Shown here one piece after another: positions 32,888 through 40,903 of a stretch of 64,000 nt of DNA. Source of the DNA: Streptomyces sp. PTY087I2 (lineage in GTDB: Bacteria; Actinomycetota; Actinomycetes; Streptomycetales; Streptomycetaceae); contig NZ_LZRD01000016.1 in the NCBI RefSeq assembly GCF_001687325.1, positions 1 through 64,000 of the forward strand. The letters run 5' to 3'. The position numbers and the translations under genes were made by a program. The first letter of the stretch is position 1, and every line of letters starts with the position of its first letter. The notes under the pieces were generated by a model that was not told the origin of the DNA, ran no database searches, and worked only from the letters and a program-made list of their open reading frames with translations.

Positions 32888-33508
32888 TCAGCCGCCCGTT
32901 CCGGCCCGGCCCCAGCCCGCGCCCGCCGCGGCCCACTCCCGGTCGAGACGCGCGTACCGCTGCCGCACCATGCGCCCTACGACCACCCTGCGGCCCGCCT
33001 CGACACATCCGGCGGCGAGCAGGAACGTGCCGATGCCGCCCAGCACCGCGTGGGTCCGGGCGGCGTGTCCGTCCATCGGCGGGGGAACCGGGACGCCCGA
33101 CGCGTCCGTCCAGATCCGCAGCGGGGACCCCGGGACACCGGTCCCCGACGCGGTGGCCACCTCACCGGTGCGCGGGGTGCCGTCCGGGGCCTGCCAGGAC
33201 GCCACCACCCAGATGTGCGCGGCCCGTTCGGTGCGGCCCTCGGGATCACCCACGTACCGTGCCCGCCCCGGGGCCCGGCCCACCACGACCGCGTCGACGG
33301 GGCGGCGCTCCTGGTGCTGGGCGCGTACCGACCGCTGGAGGGCGGCGTCGGCGACCGAACCGCCGGCCCAGCCCGCGGCCGGGGCCCCGATCACGAGGAG
33401 CAGCAGCGCCGCGAGCGCCACCCAGGCCTCGCGGCGGTCGGTGGCGCGGCGCAGCGGATTGTCCCGGCCGCGCAACAGCCCCCACAGCAGTGTCCACTGC
33501 GCCCGCAC
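32888..33508 (-). CDS. Rv1733c-like membrane protein
   Basis: A 206-residue protein with two transmembrane helices, at about 29-48 (WVALAALLLLVIGAPAAGWAGG) and near 160-180 (AVLGGIGTFLLAAGCVEAG), and an extracytoplasmic middle domain (VDAVVVGRAPGRARYVG... HIWVVASWQAPDGTPRTGEV). This matches the layout of the actinobacterial Rv1733c family, of unknown function; the mycobacterial member is a dormancy-associated antigen. The GTG at 33508 has G-rich ribosome-site-like sequence upstream (GAGGGGGACGGGGGGC). The short cytoplasmic N-terminus is basic. Confidence 0.8.
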   Translation of the reverse strand: MRAQWTLLWGLLRGRDNPLRRATDRREAWVALAALLLLVIGAPAAGWAGGSVADAALQRSVRAQHQERRPVDAVVVGRAPGRARYVGDPEGRTERAAHIWVVASWQAPDGTPRTGEVATASGTGVPGSPLRIWTDASGVPVPPPMDGHAARTHAVLGGIGTFLLAAGCVEAGRRVVVGRMVRQRYARLDREWAAAGAGWGRAGTGG

Positions 33509-33677
33509 CCCGTGCCCCCCGTCCCCCTCGGTCGATTCCCCGCGGCCCGCCCTGACGGGCCCGTGGCGCGACGGATCGTCGAGACGCCGGGCCCGGCCTC
33601 TGTGAACAGGACCGCGCTCAGCCGTCAGAGGTTGCTCGGTGCGTCCCCCGGCGCACCTCGCCGCACGGAGCCGGGGC

Positions 33678-34163
33678 TCAGTATCCCCGGCCCTGGTAGG
33701 GCCGGTTGTACGGGTCCTCGTACGGCGACTGCGCCGGCACGGGGCGCGGCGATGCCGGACGCATCGACTCGTACCCGGAGGCGGGCGCGGGGCGCTGCGG
33801 CTGGGGCTGCTGCGGATAGCCGCGCACCGCCGAGGGCTGCTGCGGGATGTACGGCGCGGGCGCGTGCTGAAGCTGGGCGGGCTGCATCGGCGCGTGCGGC
33901 GCCGGAGCCTGCTGGTACTGCGGCATCGGCTGCTGCTGCGGGTAGCCGTAGGAGCCGGTCTGTTGCGACGGGGCCGCGGGCAGAGCCGGCAGCGCCGACG
34001 GCAGGGCCGGCAGGTAGCTGCTACCGGTGTCGTACGCGGCCGGCACACGGATGGGGGCGATCTGAGGGGTTCCCCGCTCCGCGACCAAGGAGTCGTAGAT
34101 CGGAGTGTCGGGGAACGACGCGGCGTAGTAGCCGCCGCCGAAGGTGGAGCGGGGGGACGTCAT
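33678..34163 (-). CDS. Proline/glutamine-rich DUF6643-type protein
   Basis: A 161-residue, largely disordered protein conserved in Streptomyces (DUF6643). The N-terminus MTSPRSTFGGGYYAASFPDTPIYDSLVAERGTPQIAPIRVP is the conserved part; the remainder is rich in proline, glutamine, tyrosine and alanine (PQQQPMPQYQQAPAP and similar). No membrane segment or signal peptide is present. Function unknown; such tails often mediate assembly or multivalent binding. The ATG at 34163 has AGGTGG 2-8 nt upstream, preceded by TTAACTTA, which could be a -10 element. Confidence 0.8.
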   Translation of the reverse strand: MTSPRSTFGGGYYAASFPDTPIYDSLVAERGTPQIAPIRVPAAYDTGSSYLPALPSALPALPAAPSQQTGSYGYPQQQPMPQYQQAPAPHAPMQPAQLQHAPAPYIPQQPSAVRGYPQQPQPQRPAPASGYESMRPASPRPVPAQSPYEDPYNRPYQGRGY

Positions 34164-34511
34164 GCCACCTAAGTTAAGCCCACGATGTGCCGGATGGGGA
34201 GCCCCAATCTTTGGGTTATCCGATTTACGCAGGTTCTGTGCGCCCGGGCCGCCAAAACACCGCTAAAGCTTTCGTTAACGGCAGCGGTCTTTCCGCTGGT
34301 CGGCGACGGACGTTTCCCGTTCCGGCGGCGGAAGTGCCCCGGTGCCGCCCCGGGCGACCGGGTCATTCGGCGGGCTCGGCAATTCCCCCTGACCGCCGAG
34401 GAATTGAGTGATCACTTCGCCGTCCGCCACGCGGTCCCGGGGCCCCGGGACGCTTTCCGGCCGGTGGCCGTTAGGTTGTGGGGGGAAAGCCTGCGGGCAG
34501 GCGGAGACATG
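34164..34511. other. Divergent promoter region of the DUF6643 and TerD genes
   Basis: 348 nt without a gene and clearly less GC-rich than its surroundings at 34164-34290. It holds a CCCAA-TCT-TTGGG inverted repeat at 34203-34215, and a -10-like TAGGTT at 34472-34477 facing the TerD gene. Promoters for both divergent genes should be here; no known regulator site is recognised. Confidence 0.5.
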
Positions 34512-35873
34512 ATGGGGGCGAGTATGATCATGAAAAAGGGAAGCAACGTTCCGGTGCCGGCCGGCACCGTCCGCGTCGAGCTGGGGTGGCACGCCGCGCC
34601 GGGCGCCCCCGATGTCGACGCCTCCGCGCTGCTGCTGGTGGCGGGCAAGGTCCGCGGCGACGCGGACTTCGTCTTCTACAACCAGCCGGCCCACGCGTCC
34701 GGAGCGGTCCGGCACGAGGGCAAGCAGAGCGCCCCCGACCGCGTCACCGACACGCTCCTCGTCGACTTCGGCAAGGTCGAGCCCGGGATCGAGCGCATCG
34801 TCGTCGCGGCCTCGGCCGACGGCGGGACCTTCGGCCGGGTGAGCGGACTCTACGTACGGATCATCGACGCGGCGAGCGGCGCGGAGCTGGCCCGCTTCGA
34901 CAGCACGGACGCGACGGTCGAGACCGCGTTCATCCTCGGCGAGCTGTATCTGCGCCAGGGCGCGTGGAAGTTCCGCGCGGTCGGGCAGGGTTACAGCACC
35001 GGTCTCGAGGGCCTGGCGACGGACTTCGGCATCTCCGTGGACGAACCGCAGCAGGCCGCACCCGCCCCGCAGGCCCCTTCACCGTCGTGGCCCCCGGCCC
35101 CGGCCCCGCAGACGCCGGCGGCACCGCCCGCCTCTGCGCCGTCCTGGCCCCCGGCCCCGGCTCCGGTGGCCCCCGCCCCGGTCGCCCCCGCGCCGGTAGC
35201 CCCCGCCCCGCCGGCCCCGCCCGCGCCGGCGCCCGTACGGCTCACCAAGGTCACGCTGACCAAGAGCGCCCCGACCGTCTCGCTCGCCAAGCAGGGCGGC
35301 ACCTCCGGCGTGCTGCGCGTCAACCTCAACTGGGAGGTGCGCAAGCAGTTCAAGGGCTGGGGAGCCAAGCTCGGCCGGGCCGTCGCCATGCACGCCGATC
35401 TCGACCTCGACCTCTGCGCCCTGTACGAACTCGCCGACGGCCGCAAGGGAGTGGTGCAGGCCCTCGGCAACGCCTTCGGCTCACTGCGTCAGCCGCCCTT
35501 CATCCACCTCGACGGCGACGACCGCACCGGCGCGGTCTCCACCGGCGAGAACATGACCATCAACCTCGACCACAAGGACCTGCTGCGGCGCGTCCTGATC
35601 TTCGTCACCATCTACGAAGGCGCGCGGAGCTTCGCCGACCTCCACGCCACCGTCACCCTCCAGCCGCAGAACGGCGCGCCCATCGACTTCTCCCTCGACG
35701 AGTGCACCGTGCCCTCCACCGTCTGCGCCCTGGCCCTCATCACCAACAACGGCGGCGACCTCACCGTGCAGCGCGAGGCCCGCTATCTCGTCCCGGACCG
35801 GGGCGTCAGCCCCCAGCGCACCATCGACGCCGCCTACGGCTGGGGCATGAACTGGACGCCCGGCCGCAAGTGA
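34512..35873 (+). CDS. TerD-family protein with two TerD domains
   Basis: About 453 residues. Domain one (about 5-170) and domain two (about 250-450) both have TerD features; for example VDASALLLVAGKVRGDADFVFYNQP, and in domain two DLDLDLCALYELADGRKGVVQALG with its calcium-binding acidic residues. A 75-residue Pro/Ala linker with PAPVA repeats joins them. TerD proteins bind Ca2+ and are linked to tellurite resistance, stress and development in Streptomyces. The start is ambiguous between ATGs at 34509, 34512 and 34524; 34512 has GGAG at the best spacing. No other ter gene is adjacent. Confidence 0.87.
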   Translation: MGASMIMKKGSNVPVPAGTVRVELGWHAAPGAPDVDASALLLVAGKVRGDADFVFYNQPAHASGAVRHEGKQSAPDRVTDTLLVDFGKVEPGIERIVVAASADGGTFGRVSGLYVRIIDAASGAELARFDSTDATVETAFILGELYLRQGAWKFRAVGQGYSTGLEGLATDFGISVDEPQQAAPAPQAPSPSWPPAPAPQTPAAPPASAPSWPPAPAPVAPAPVAPAPVAPAPPAPPAPAPVRLTKVTLTKSAPTVSLAKQGGTSGVLRVNLNWEVRKQFKGWGAKLGRAVAMHADLDLDLCALYELADGRKGVVQALGNAFGSLRQPPFIHLDGDDRTGAVSTGENMTINLDHKDLLRRVLIFVTIYEGARSFADLHATVTLQPQNGAPIDFSLDECTVPSTVCALALITNNGGDLTVQREARYLVPDRGVSPQRTIDAAYGWGMNWTPGRK

Positions 35874-35916
35874 CGCCCCGCGCCCGCCCGGACCGGCCGC
35901 CCGCCTCCCGGCGGCG

Positions 35917-37098
35917 TCACCGGTCGGGCGCGGCCTCCGGGCGCGCGTAGGTACGGCCCTTCCAGGCCGCGCCCCGCCCCCGGTAGTGCTGCACCGCCGA
36001 GTCGACCGTCATCAGCAGGTACAGCACCGCCGTGACCGGCAGCAGCGGCCCCAGCCACAGCGACTGCCGGTAGTACGCCAGCATCGGCAGATACGTCGCC
36101 GTCATCACCGCCCAGGCCGCACCGCCCGCCCAGGCCGCCACCGCGTCCCCCGTCGCCACCCCCGCCACCAGCGTCGCGGGCGGTGCCACGTACACGAGCA
36201 GCAGCCCCGGGACCGTCCCCGCCAGCAGCAGCGGGCTGTGCCGCAGCTGCGCGTACGCACTGCGCGCGACCATCCGCCACAGATCCGCGAGCCGTGGATA
36301 CGGCCGGACGCTGTCCACCCGCTCCGCGAGCCCCAGCCAGATCCGGCCGCCGCCGCGCCGCACCTCCCGCGCCAGCGACACGTCGTCGATCACCGCCTGC
36401 CGGATCGACTCCGGGATCCGCGCCCGCTCGGCGGCCTCCGCACGCAGCAGGACACAGCCCCCCGCCGCCGCGGCCGTCCGCGACCGGGCGCTGTTGACCC
36501 GGCGGAACGGGTAGAGCTGCCCGAAGAAGTAGACGAACGCCGGGACCACCAGGCGCTCCCAGACGCTCTCCACCCGCAGCCGCGCCATCTGCGACACCAG
36601 ATCGAAGCCGTCGGGCCCGCCGGGACCGGCCGCGGCCACCAGATCGCGCAGGCTGTCCGGCTCGTGCGCGATGTCCGCGTCGGTCAGCAGCAGGAAGTCC
36701 GGCTTGTCCCGCCGGGCCAGCGCGATCCCGTGCCGCAGCGCCCACAGCTTGCCCGTCCAGCCCCGCTCGGGCTCCCCGGGCGTCACCACGGTCAGCGGGA
36801 GACCGCCGTACCGGGCGGCCAGGTCCCGGGCCAGCTGCCCGGTGCCGTCGCTGCTGGAGTCGTCGACGAGGATGACCCTGGCCTCCCCCGGATAGTCCTG
36901 GACGAGCAGCGACGGCAGGCTCACCGGAAGCATCGCCGCCTCGTCGCGGGCCGGCACGACCACCGCCACCGACGGCCAGCGCGCCGGGTCGGTGCGCCGG
37001 GGGAGCCGCTGGTCCGTCCGCCAGTAGAAGCCCTGCCCCAGCAGCAGCCACCCCCACGCGATCAGCGAACCCACGGCGATCCAGGCAACGGCGCTCAT
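35917..37098 (-). CDS. HpnB-like family 2 glycosyltransferase
   Basis: A 393-residue membrane glycosyltransferase. An N-terminal helix (WIAVGSLIAWGWLLLGQGFYW) anchors a GT2 domain with VAVVVPARDEA, ILVDDSSSDGT and LLTDADIAHEP (DxD). The stretch ESVWERLVVPAFVYFFGQLYPFRRVNS, then RTAAAAGGCVLLR and the catalytic AVIDDVSLAREVRR, matches hopene-associated HpnB. The C-terminus has about three more helices. Hopanoid genes are absent here, so its lipid acceptor may differ. The ATG at 37098 has CAGACT 7 nt upstream on the minus strand, a probable leaderless start. It is divergent from the racemase gene with only 58 nt between. Confidence 0.87.
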   Translation of the reverse strand: MSAVAWIAVGSLIAWGWLLLGQGFYWRTDQRLPRRTDPARWPSVAVVVPARDEAAMLPVSLPSLLVQDYPGEARVILVDDSSSDGTGQLARDLAARYGGLPLTVVTPGEPERGWTGKLWALRHGIALARRDKPDFLLLTDADIAHEPDSLRDLVAAAGPGGPDGFDLVSQMARLRVESVWERLVVPAFVYFFGQLYPFRRVNSARSRTAAAAGGCVLLRAEAAERARIPESIRQAVIDDVSLAREVRRGGGRIWLGLAERVDSVRPYPRLADLWRMVARSAYAQLRHSPLLLAGTVPGLLLVYVAPPATLVAGVATGDAVAAWAGGAAWAVMTATYLPMLAYYRQSLWLGPLLPVTAVLYLLMTVDSAVQHYRGRGAAWKGRTYARPEAAPDR

Positions 37099-37105
37099 CC
37101 GCCGA

Positions 37106-37111
37106 AGTCTG
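37106..37111 (-). promoter_or_regulatory. -10-like CAGACT, 7 nt before the glycosyltransferase start
   Basis: The minus-strand CAGACT ends 7 nt before the ATG at 37098; it shares the 58-nt divergent gap with TAGGGT at 37145. Confidence 0.45.
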
Positions 37112-37144
37112 CCCCACTGAGCCCGGTTCGCAAGGGCTGTCGGC

Positions 37145-37150
37145 TAGGGT
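37145..37150 (+). promoter_or_regulatory. -10-like TAGGGT, 6 nt before the racemase start
   Basis: TAGGGT ends 6 nt before the GTG at 37157. Confidence 0.5.
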
Positions 37151-37156
37151 GACCGG

Positions 37157-37942
37157 GTGAAGATCGCGCTCATGGACTCCGGAATCGGCCTGCTGGCGGC
37201 AGCGGCCGCCGTACGCCGCCTGCGGCCCGACGCCGAGCTGGTGCTCTCCTCCGACCCCGGCTCGATGCCGTGGGGACCCCGCACCCCCGAGGACCTGACC
37301 GCCCTCGCCCTGGACGTCGCCCGCGCCGCCGCGGCCCAGCGCCCCGACGCGCTGATCATCGCCTGCAACACGGCCTCGGTCCACGCCCTGCCGGCGATCC
37401 GTGCCGAGCTGGAGCCCGCCCTGCCGGTCATCGGCACGGTCCCCGCGATCAAGCCCGCGGCCGCGGGCGGCGGCTCCGTCGCCATCTGGGCCACCCCGGC
37501 CACCACCGGCAGCCCCTACCAGCGCGGACTGATCGCCGAATTCGGCGGCTCCGCCGAGGTCACCGAGGTCCCGTGCCCCGGCCTCGCCGACGCCGTGGAG
37601 CACGGCGACGAGGCCGCGATCGACCGGGCCGTCGCGGCCGCCGCCGCCCTCACGCCGTCCGACGTACGGGCCGTCGTCCTCGGCTGCACCCACTACGAGC
37701 TGGTCGCGACCCGGATCCGCGACGCCGTGCAGCGGCCGGGCCGCCCGCCACTCGCCCTGCACGCCTCCGCCGGGGCGGTCGCCGCCCAGGCGCTGCGCCG
37801 GATCGGCGCGGAACCCGCCCCGACGGCCGCCCCCTCCGGCGCGCTCACCGTGCTGCGGGCAGGGCGTGTCGCGGCTCTCCCGGACGCCGCCCTGACCTAC
37901 GCGGAAGGCCGGATCCTGGCCGCCGGAGCGCCCGTCCGCTGA
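37157..37942 (+). CDS. Aspartate/glutamate racemase family protein (MurI-like)
   Basis: A 261-residue PLP-independent racemase. Both catalytic cysteines are present: C70 in IIACNTAS and the second in LGCTHYEL near residue 182. The N-terminal IALMDSGIGLLAAAAAV corresponds to the MurI DSGVGG loop, with the second glycine of that loop replaced. MurI makes D-glutamate for peptidoglycan. Because the DSGIG loop and several flanking positions diverge from canonical MurI, this may be a second, accessory racemase. The GTG at 37157 is preceded by TAGGGT at 6 nt, suggesting a leaderless message. Confidence 0.85.
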   Translation: MKIALMDSGIGLLAAAAAVRRLRPDAELVLSSDPGSMPWGPRTPEDLTALALDVARAAAAQRPDALIIACNTASVHALPAIRAELEPALPVIGTVPAIKPAAAGGGSVAIWATPATTGSPYQRGLIAEFGGSAEVTEVPCPGLADAVEHGDEAAIDRAVAAAAALTPSDVRAVVLGCTHYELVATRIRDAVQRPGRPPLALHASAGAVAAQALRRIGAEPAPTAAPSGALTVLRAGRVAALPDAALTYAEGRILAAGAPVR

Positions 37943-38010
37943 CCGTACAGCCGATCGAGCGGCTCGCCCGATCGGCCCCCGCGGCCCCGGCCGGGAGCCC
38001 GGAACCCCGC

Positions 38011-38016
38011 TACGCT
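38011..38016 (+). promoter_or_regulatory. -10-like TACGCT, 7 nt before a membrane protein gene
   Basis: TACGCT ends 7 nt before the ATG at 38024. Confidence 0.5.
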
Positions 38017-38023
38017 GCTGAAT

Positions 38024-38587
38024 ATGACCGACCACCCCGAGAGTGCGAGGCACGGGTCGAGCCAGGCGCCGCCCGCGGAGTGGAACGGCCGCGCCACCAA
38101 CCGCCTCCAGTGGCTGCTGGCCCTCGCGGGTGCGGGATGTGTGGCGCTCGGCATCGAGCTCGCCGTCGACGGGGCCTGGACCTCGGGGATCGCCCCGCTG
38201 CTCATGTCCGTGATCGGCTGCCTCGCCGCCGGACTGCTGATCCTCTTCGGCACGCTCGCCTTCGTCCACGTGGCCGTCAGGGTCGACGGGGACAGCCTGG
38301 AGGTCCGCTGCGGCCACGCCGGCCTGCCGCGTCGCCGGATCCTGCTCAGCCATGTCACGGGCGCGGAGTTCGTCCCCCGGATCAATCCGCGCGAATGGGG
38401 CGGCTGGGGCTACCGCTGGCGCCCCGAACAGGGCACCGCCGTGGTGGTCCGCAAGGGCGAGGGCATGGCCCTGCGCCTCGGCGACGGCCGCACCTTCACC
38501 GTCACGGTCGACGACGCGGAGACGGCCGTACGGTTCATCCGGCAACGCCTGCACCTGCCGTCCCCGGGAAAGCGGCCCGGCGACTGA
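38024..38587 (+). CDS. Membrane protein with PH-like C-terminal domain, unknown function
   Basis: A 187-residue protein with two transmembrane helices at about 29-49 (LQWLLALAGAGCVALGIELAV) and 55-80 (IAPLLMSVIGCLAAGLLILFGTLAFVHV). A cytoplasmic beta-rich domain follows (VRVDGDSLEVRCGHAGLPRRRILLSHVTGAEFVPRINPREWGGWGYRWRPE), the pattern seen in many actinobacterial PH-like (bPH) membrane proteins. Function unknown. The start fits a -10-like hexamer 7 nt upstream. It sits between the racemase and lnt genes on the same strand, each apparently with its own promoter. Confidence 0.8.
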   Translation: MTDHPESARHGSSQAPPAEWNGRATNRLQWLLALAGAGCVALGIELAVDGAWTSGIAPLLMSVIGCLAAGLLILFGTLAFVHVAVRVDGDSLEVRCGHAGLPRRRILLSHVTGAEFVPRINPREWGGWGYRWRPEQGTAVVVRKGEGMALRLGDGRTFTVTVDDAETAVRFIRQRLHLPSPGKRPGD

Positions 38588-38736
38588 CCGGGCGGCCCCG
38601 GCGCCAGCCACCCCCGCCGGATGCTGCGCCGTCCCAGCAGCGGCCCGCGACCGTGCCGCCCCGGCGGCGAGCAGCCACAAGCCACCCGGGCCCCGACCCC
38701 GCCCAGGTCAACGCCACCGCTCACAGCCGCCCACCG

Positions 38737-38742
38737 TAGACT
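38737..38742 (+). promoter_or_regulatory. -10-like TAGACT, 7 nt before the lnt GTG
   Basis: TAGACT ends 7 nt before GTG 38750, which favours that start over ATG 38762. Confidence 0.5.
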
Positions 38743-38749
38743 CCGGCGG

Positions 38750-40357
38750 GTGAGCGCCACCATGACTCCCGTCGACGATTCGCCGCCCCCGGCAGCGGCC
38801 CCCCGGGCCGCCGGGCTGCCGCGGCGGCTCCTCCGCCCGGCCGCCGCCGTGCTGTCCGGGCTCCTGCTCTACGCGAGCTTCCCGCCCCGGACCGTGTGGT
38901 GGCTCGTGCTGCCCGGGTTCGCGCTGCTCGGCTGGGTGCTGCACGGGCGCCGGCTCCGGGCCGCGTTCGGCCTCGGCCTGCTGTCGGGCCTCGGTTTCAT
39001 GCTGCCGCTGCTGCACTGGACCGGCGAGGACGTCGGCCCGGTGCCGTGGCTGGCGCTGGCCGCCGCGGAGGGGCTCTTCATCGCCGTGGGGTGCCTGGGC
39101 ATCGCCGCGGTGACCCGCCTCGCGTACTGGCCCGTCTGGGCGGCCGCGGTCTGGACGCTTGACGAGGCGGTCCGCGCCCGGATCCCGTTCGGCGGCTTCC
39201 CCTGGGGCAAGATCGCGTTCGGCCAGTCCGAGAGCGCCTTCCTGCCGCTCGCCGCGCTCGGCGGCACCCCGCTGCTCTCCTTCGCCGTCGTGCTGTGCGG
39301 CTTCGGCCTCTACGAGGCGGTGCGCCAGGTCATGGTGTACCGGTCCACCGGGAAGATCCCCCGCGCCGCCGTCGCCGGAGCCGCCGCGAGCGTCCTCGTA
39401 CCGATCGCGGGCGCCCTCGCCGCGCTGCCCCTGGTCGACGACTCGGCGGAGAACGGCACGGCCACCGTCGCCGCGATCCAGGGCAACGTGCCGCGCCTCG
39501 GCCTCGACTTCAACGCCCAGCGCCGCGCGGTCCTCGACAACCACGCCAAGCGCACCACCCAGCTCGCCGACGAGGTCAAGGCGGGCAAGGCGAAGCAGCC
39601 CGACTTTGTGCTGTGGCCGGAGAACTCCTCCGACCTCGACCCGTATCTCAACGCCGACGCCCGCCAGGTCATCGACGACGCGGTCAAGGCGATCGACGCC
39701 CCCACGGTCGTCGGCTCGGTGGTCGAGAAGGGCTCCGACAGCCTCCGTAACACCCTGATCGAGTGGGACCCCGACCAGGGCCCGGTCGACACCTACGACA
39801 AGCGCCACATCCAGCCGTTCGGCGAGTACATGCCGATGCGCACGGTCGCCCGCTTCTTCAGCGAGGACGTGGACCGGGTGCAGCGCGAGTTCGTCCCCGG
39901 CACCGAGGTGGGCGTCTTCGACCTCGCCGGGACGAAGGTGGGGCTCGTGACCTGTTACGAGGCGGCCTTCGACGACGCCGTACGCGACACGGTCACCCAC
40001 GGCGGGCAGATGATCGCCGTGCCGAGCAACAACGCCACCTTCGGCCGCAGCGAGATGACCTACCAGCAGCTGGCCATGTCCCAGGTGCGGGCCGTCGAGC
40101 ACGGCCGGGCCGTCGTCGTCCCCGTCACCAGCGGGGTCAGCGCGGTGATCCGGCCCGACGGCACGATCGTGCAGAAGAGCGGGATGTTCACCCCCGACGC
40201 CCTCGTGGCCGAGGTCCCGCTGCGCTCTTCGCTCACCCCCGCCACCCGGATGGGCCCGCTGCCCGAGGGCGTCATCGCGCTGCTGGCCCTGGCGGGCCTG
40301 GGCTGGGTGAGCGTCTCGGCGGTCCGCGCCCGCAAGGCCGGAGGCGCGGCGCGGTAG
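38750..40357 (+). CDS. lnt: Apolipoprotein N-acyltransferase
   Basis: A 535-residue membrane enzyme that transfers the third acyl chain to the N-terminus of lipoproteins at the outer face of the membrane. About seven helices occupy residues 30-240. The nitrilase-type domain has the complete catalytic triad: E291 in LWPENSS, K351 in DTYDKRHIQPFGEYMP and C402 in LVTCYEAAFDD, with spacing like that of E. coli Lnt. A final helix (VIALLALAGLGWVSV) anchors the C-terminus. GTG 38750 is chosen from the -10-like TAGACT 7 nt before it; ATG 38762 is the alternative. A Nudix gene follows 30 nt later with its own -10-like element. Confidence 0.92.
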   Translation: MSATMTPVDDSPPPAAAPRAAGLPRRLLRPAAAVLSGLLLYASFPPRTVWWLVLPGFALLGWVLHGRRLRAAFGLGLLSGLGFMLPLLHWTGEDVGPVPWLALAAAEGLFIAVGCLGIAAVTRLAYWPVWAAAVWTLDEAVRARIPFGGFPWGKIAFGQSESAFLPLAALGGTPLLSFAVVLCGFGLYEAVRQVMVYRSTGKIPRAAVAGAAASVLVPIAGALAALPLVDDSAENGTATVAAIQGNVPRLGLDFNAQRRAVLDNHAKRTTQLADEVKAGKAKQPDFVLWPENSSDLDPYLNADARQVIDDAVKAIDAPTVVGSVVEKGSDSLRNTLIEWDPDQGPVDTYDKRHIQPFGEYMPMRTVARFFSEDVDRVQREFVPGTEVGVFDLAGTKVGLVTCYEAAFDDAVRDTVTHGGQMIAVPSNNATFGRSEMTYQQLAMSQVRAVEHGRAVVVPVTSGVSAVIRPDGTIVQKSGMFTPDALVAEVPLRSSLTPATRMGPLPEGVIALLALAGLGWVSVSAVRARKAGGAAR

Positions 40358-40374
40358 CACCTGATCAGGGCGCG

Positions 40375-40380
40375 TAGGCT
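40375..40380 (+). promoter_or_regulatory. -10-like TAGGCT, 7 nt before the Nudix start
   Basis: TAGGCT ends 7 nt before the ATG at 40388, in the 30-nt gap after lnt. Confidence 0.5.
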
Positions 40381-40387
40381 CGGATCC

Positions 40388-40870
40388 ATGGCTACTCCCG
40401 ACTTCATCCGTGAGATCCGCGCCACCGCCGGACACCAGCTGCTCCTGCTGCCCGGGGTGACGGCCATCGTCCTCGACGACGAGGGCCGGGTGCTCCTCGG
40501 GCGGCGCGCGGACACCGGGAAGTGGTCGGTCATCGGCGGGATCTCCGAGCCGGGCGAGGAGCCGGCGGCGACGGCGGAGCGCGAGGTGCTGGAGGAGACG
40601 GGCGTGCACTGCGTGGCCGAGCGGGTGGTGCTCACCCAGGCGCTGGACCCTGTGCAGTACGCCAACGGCGACCGCTGCCAGTACCTCGACATCACCTTCC
40701 GCTGCCGGGCCACCGGCGGCGAGGCGCGCGTCAACGACGACGAGTCGCTGGAGGTGGGCTGGTTCCCGCTGGACGGGCTCCCGCCGCTCGGCGAGTTCGC
40801 CCTGTTCCGGATCAAGCAGTCCCTCACCGAGGGCCCCGCCTGGTTCCAGCCCACCCCGCGCACGACCTGA
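40388..40870 (+). CDS. Nudix hydrolase
   Basis: A 160-residue soluble Nudix enzyme with a textbook box: G51, E57, R65-E66, E69-E70 and G72. The N-terminal PGVTAIVLDDEGRVLLGRR and KWSVIGGISEPGE are the flanking strands. Family members hydrolyse ADP-ribose, NADH, dNTPs or other X-linked nucleoside diphosphates; the length and the QYLDITFRCRATGG segment fit the ADP-ribose/MutT-like housekeeping group, but the substrate is not fixed. The start follows a -10-like TAGGCT by 7 nt, so it is probably expressed independently of lnt. Confidence 0.9.
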   Translation: MATPDFIREIRATAGHQLLLLPGVTAIVLDDEGRVLLGRRADTGKWSVIGGISEPGEEPAATAEREVLEETGVHCVAERVVLTQALDPVQYANGDRCQYLDITFRCRATGGEARVNDDESLEVGWFPLDGLPPLGEFALFRIKQSLTEGPAWFQPTPRTT

Positions 40871-40893
40871 ACCTCTCCCTGAGGGTGAGGGTT
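40870..40893. terminator. Imperfect hairpin between convergent Nudix and ceramidase genes
   Basis: AACC-TCTCCC pairs with GGGTGAGGGTT with one bulge. It is the only hairpin in the 33-nt gap between the two convergent stops; a weak call. Confidence 0.35.
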
Positions 40894-40903
40894 CCCGCCA
40901 CCT

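Noticed and set aside
34164..34511. AT-richer gap suspected to be a mobile-element scar or attachment site.
   Set aside because: No tRNA fragment, direct repeats or integrase are found; a divergent promoter region explains it.
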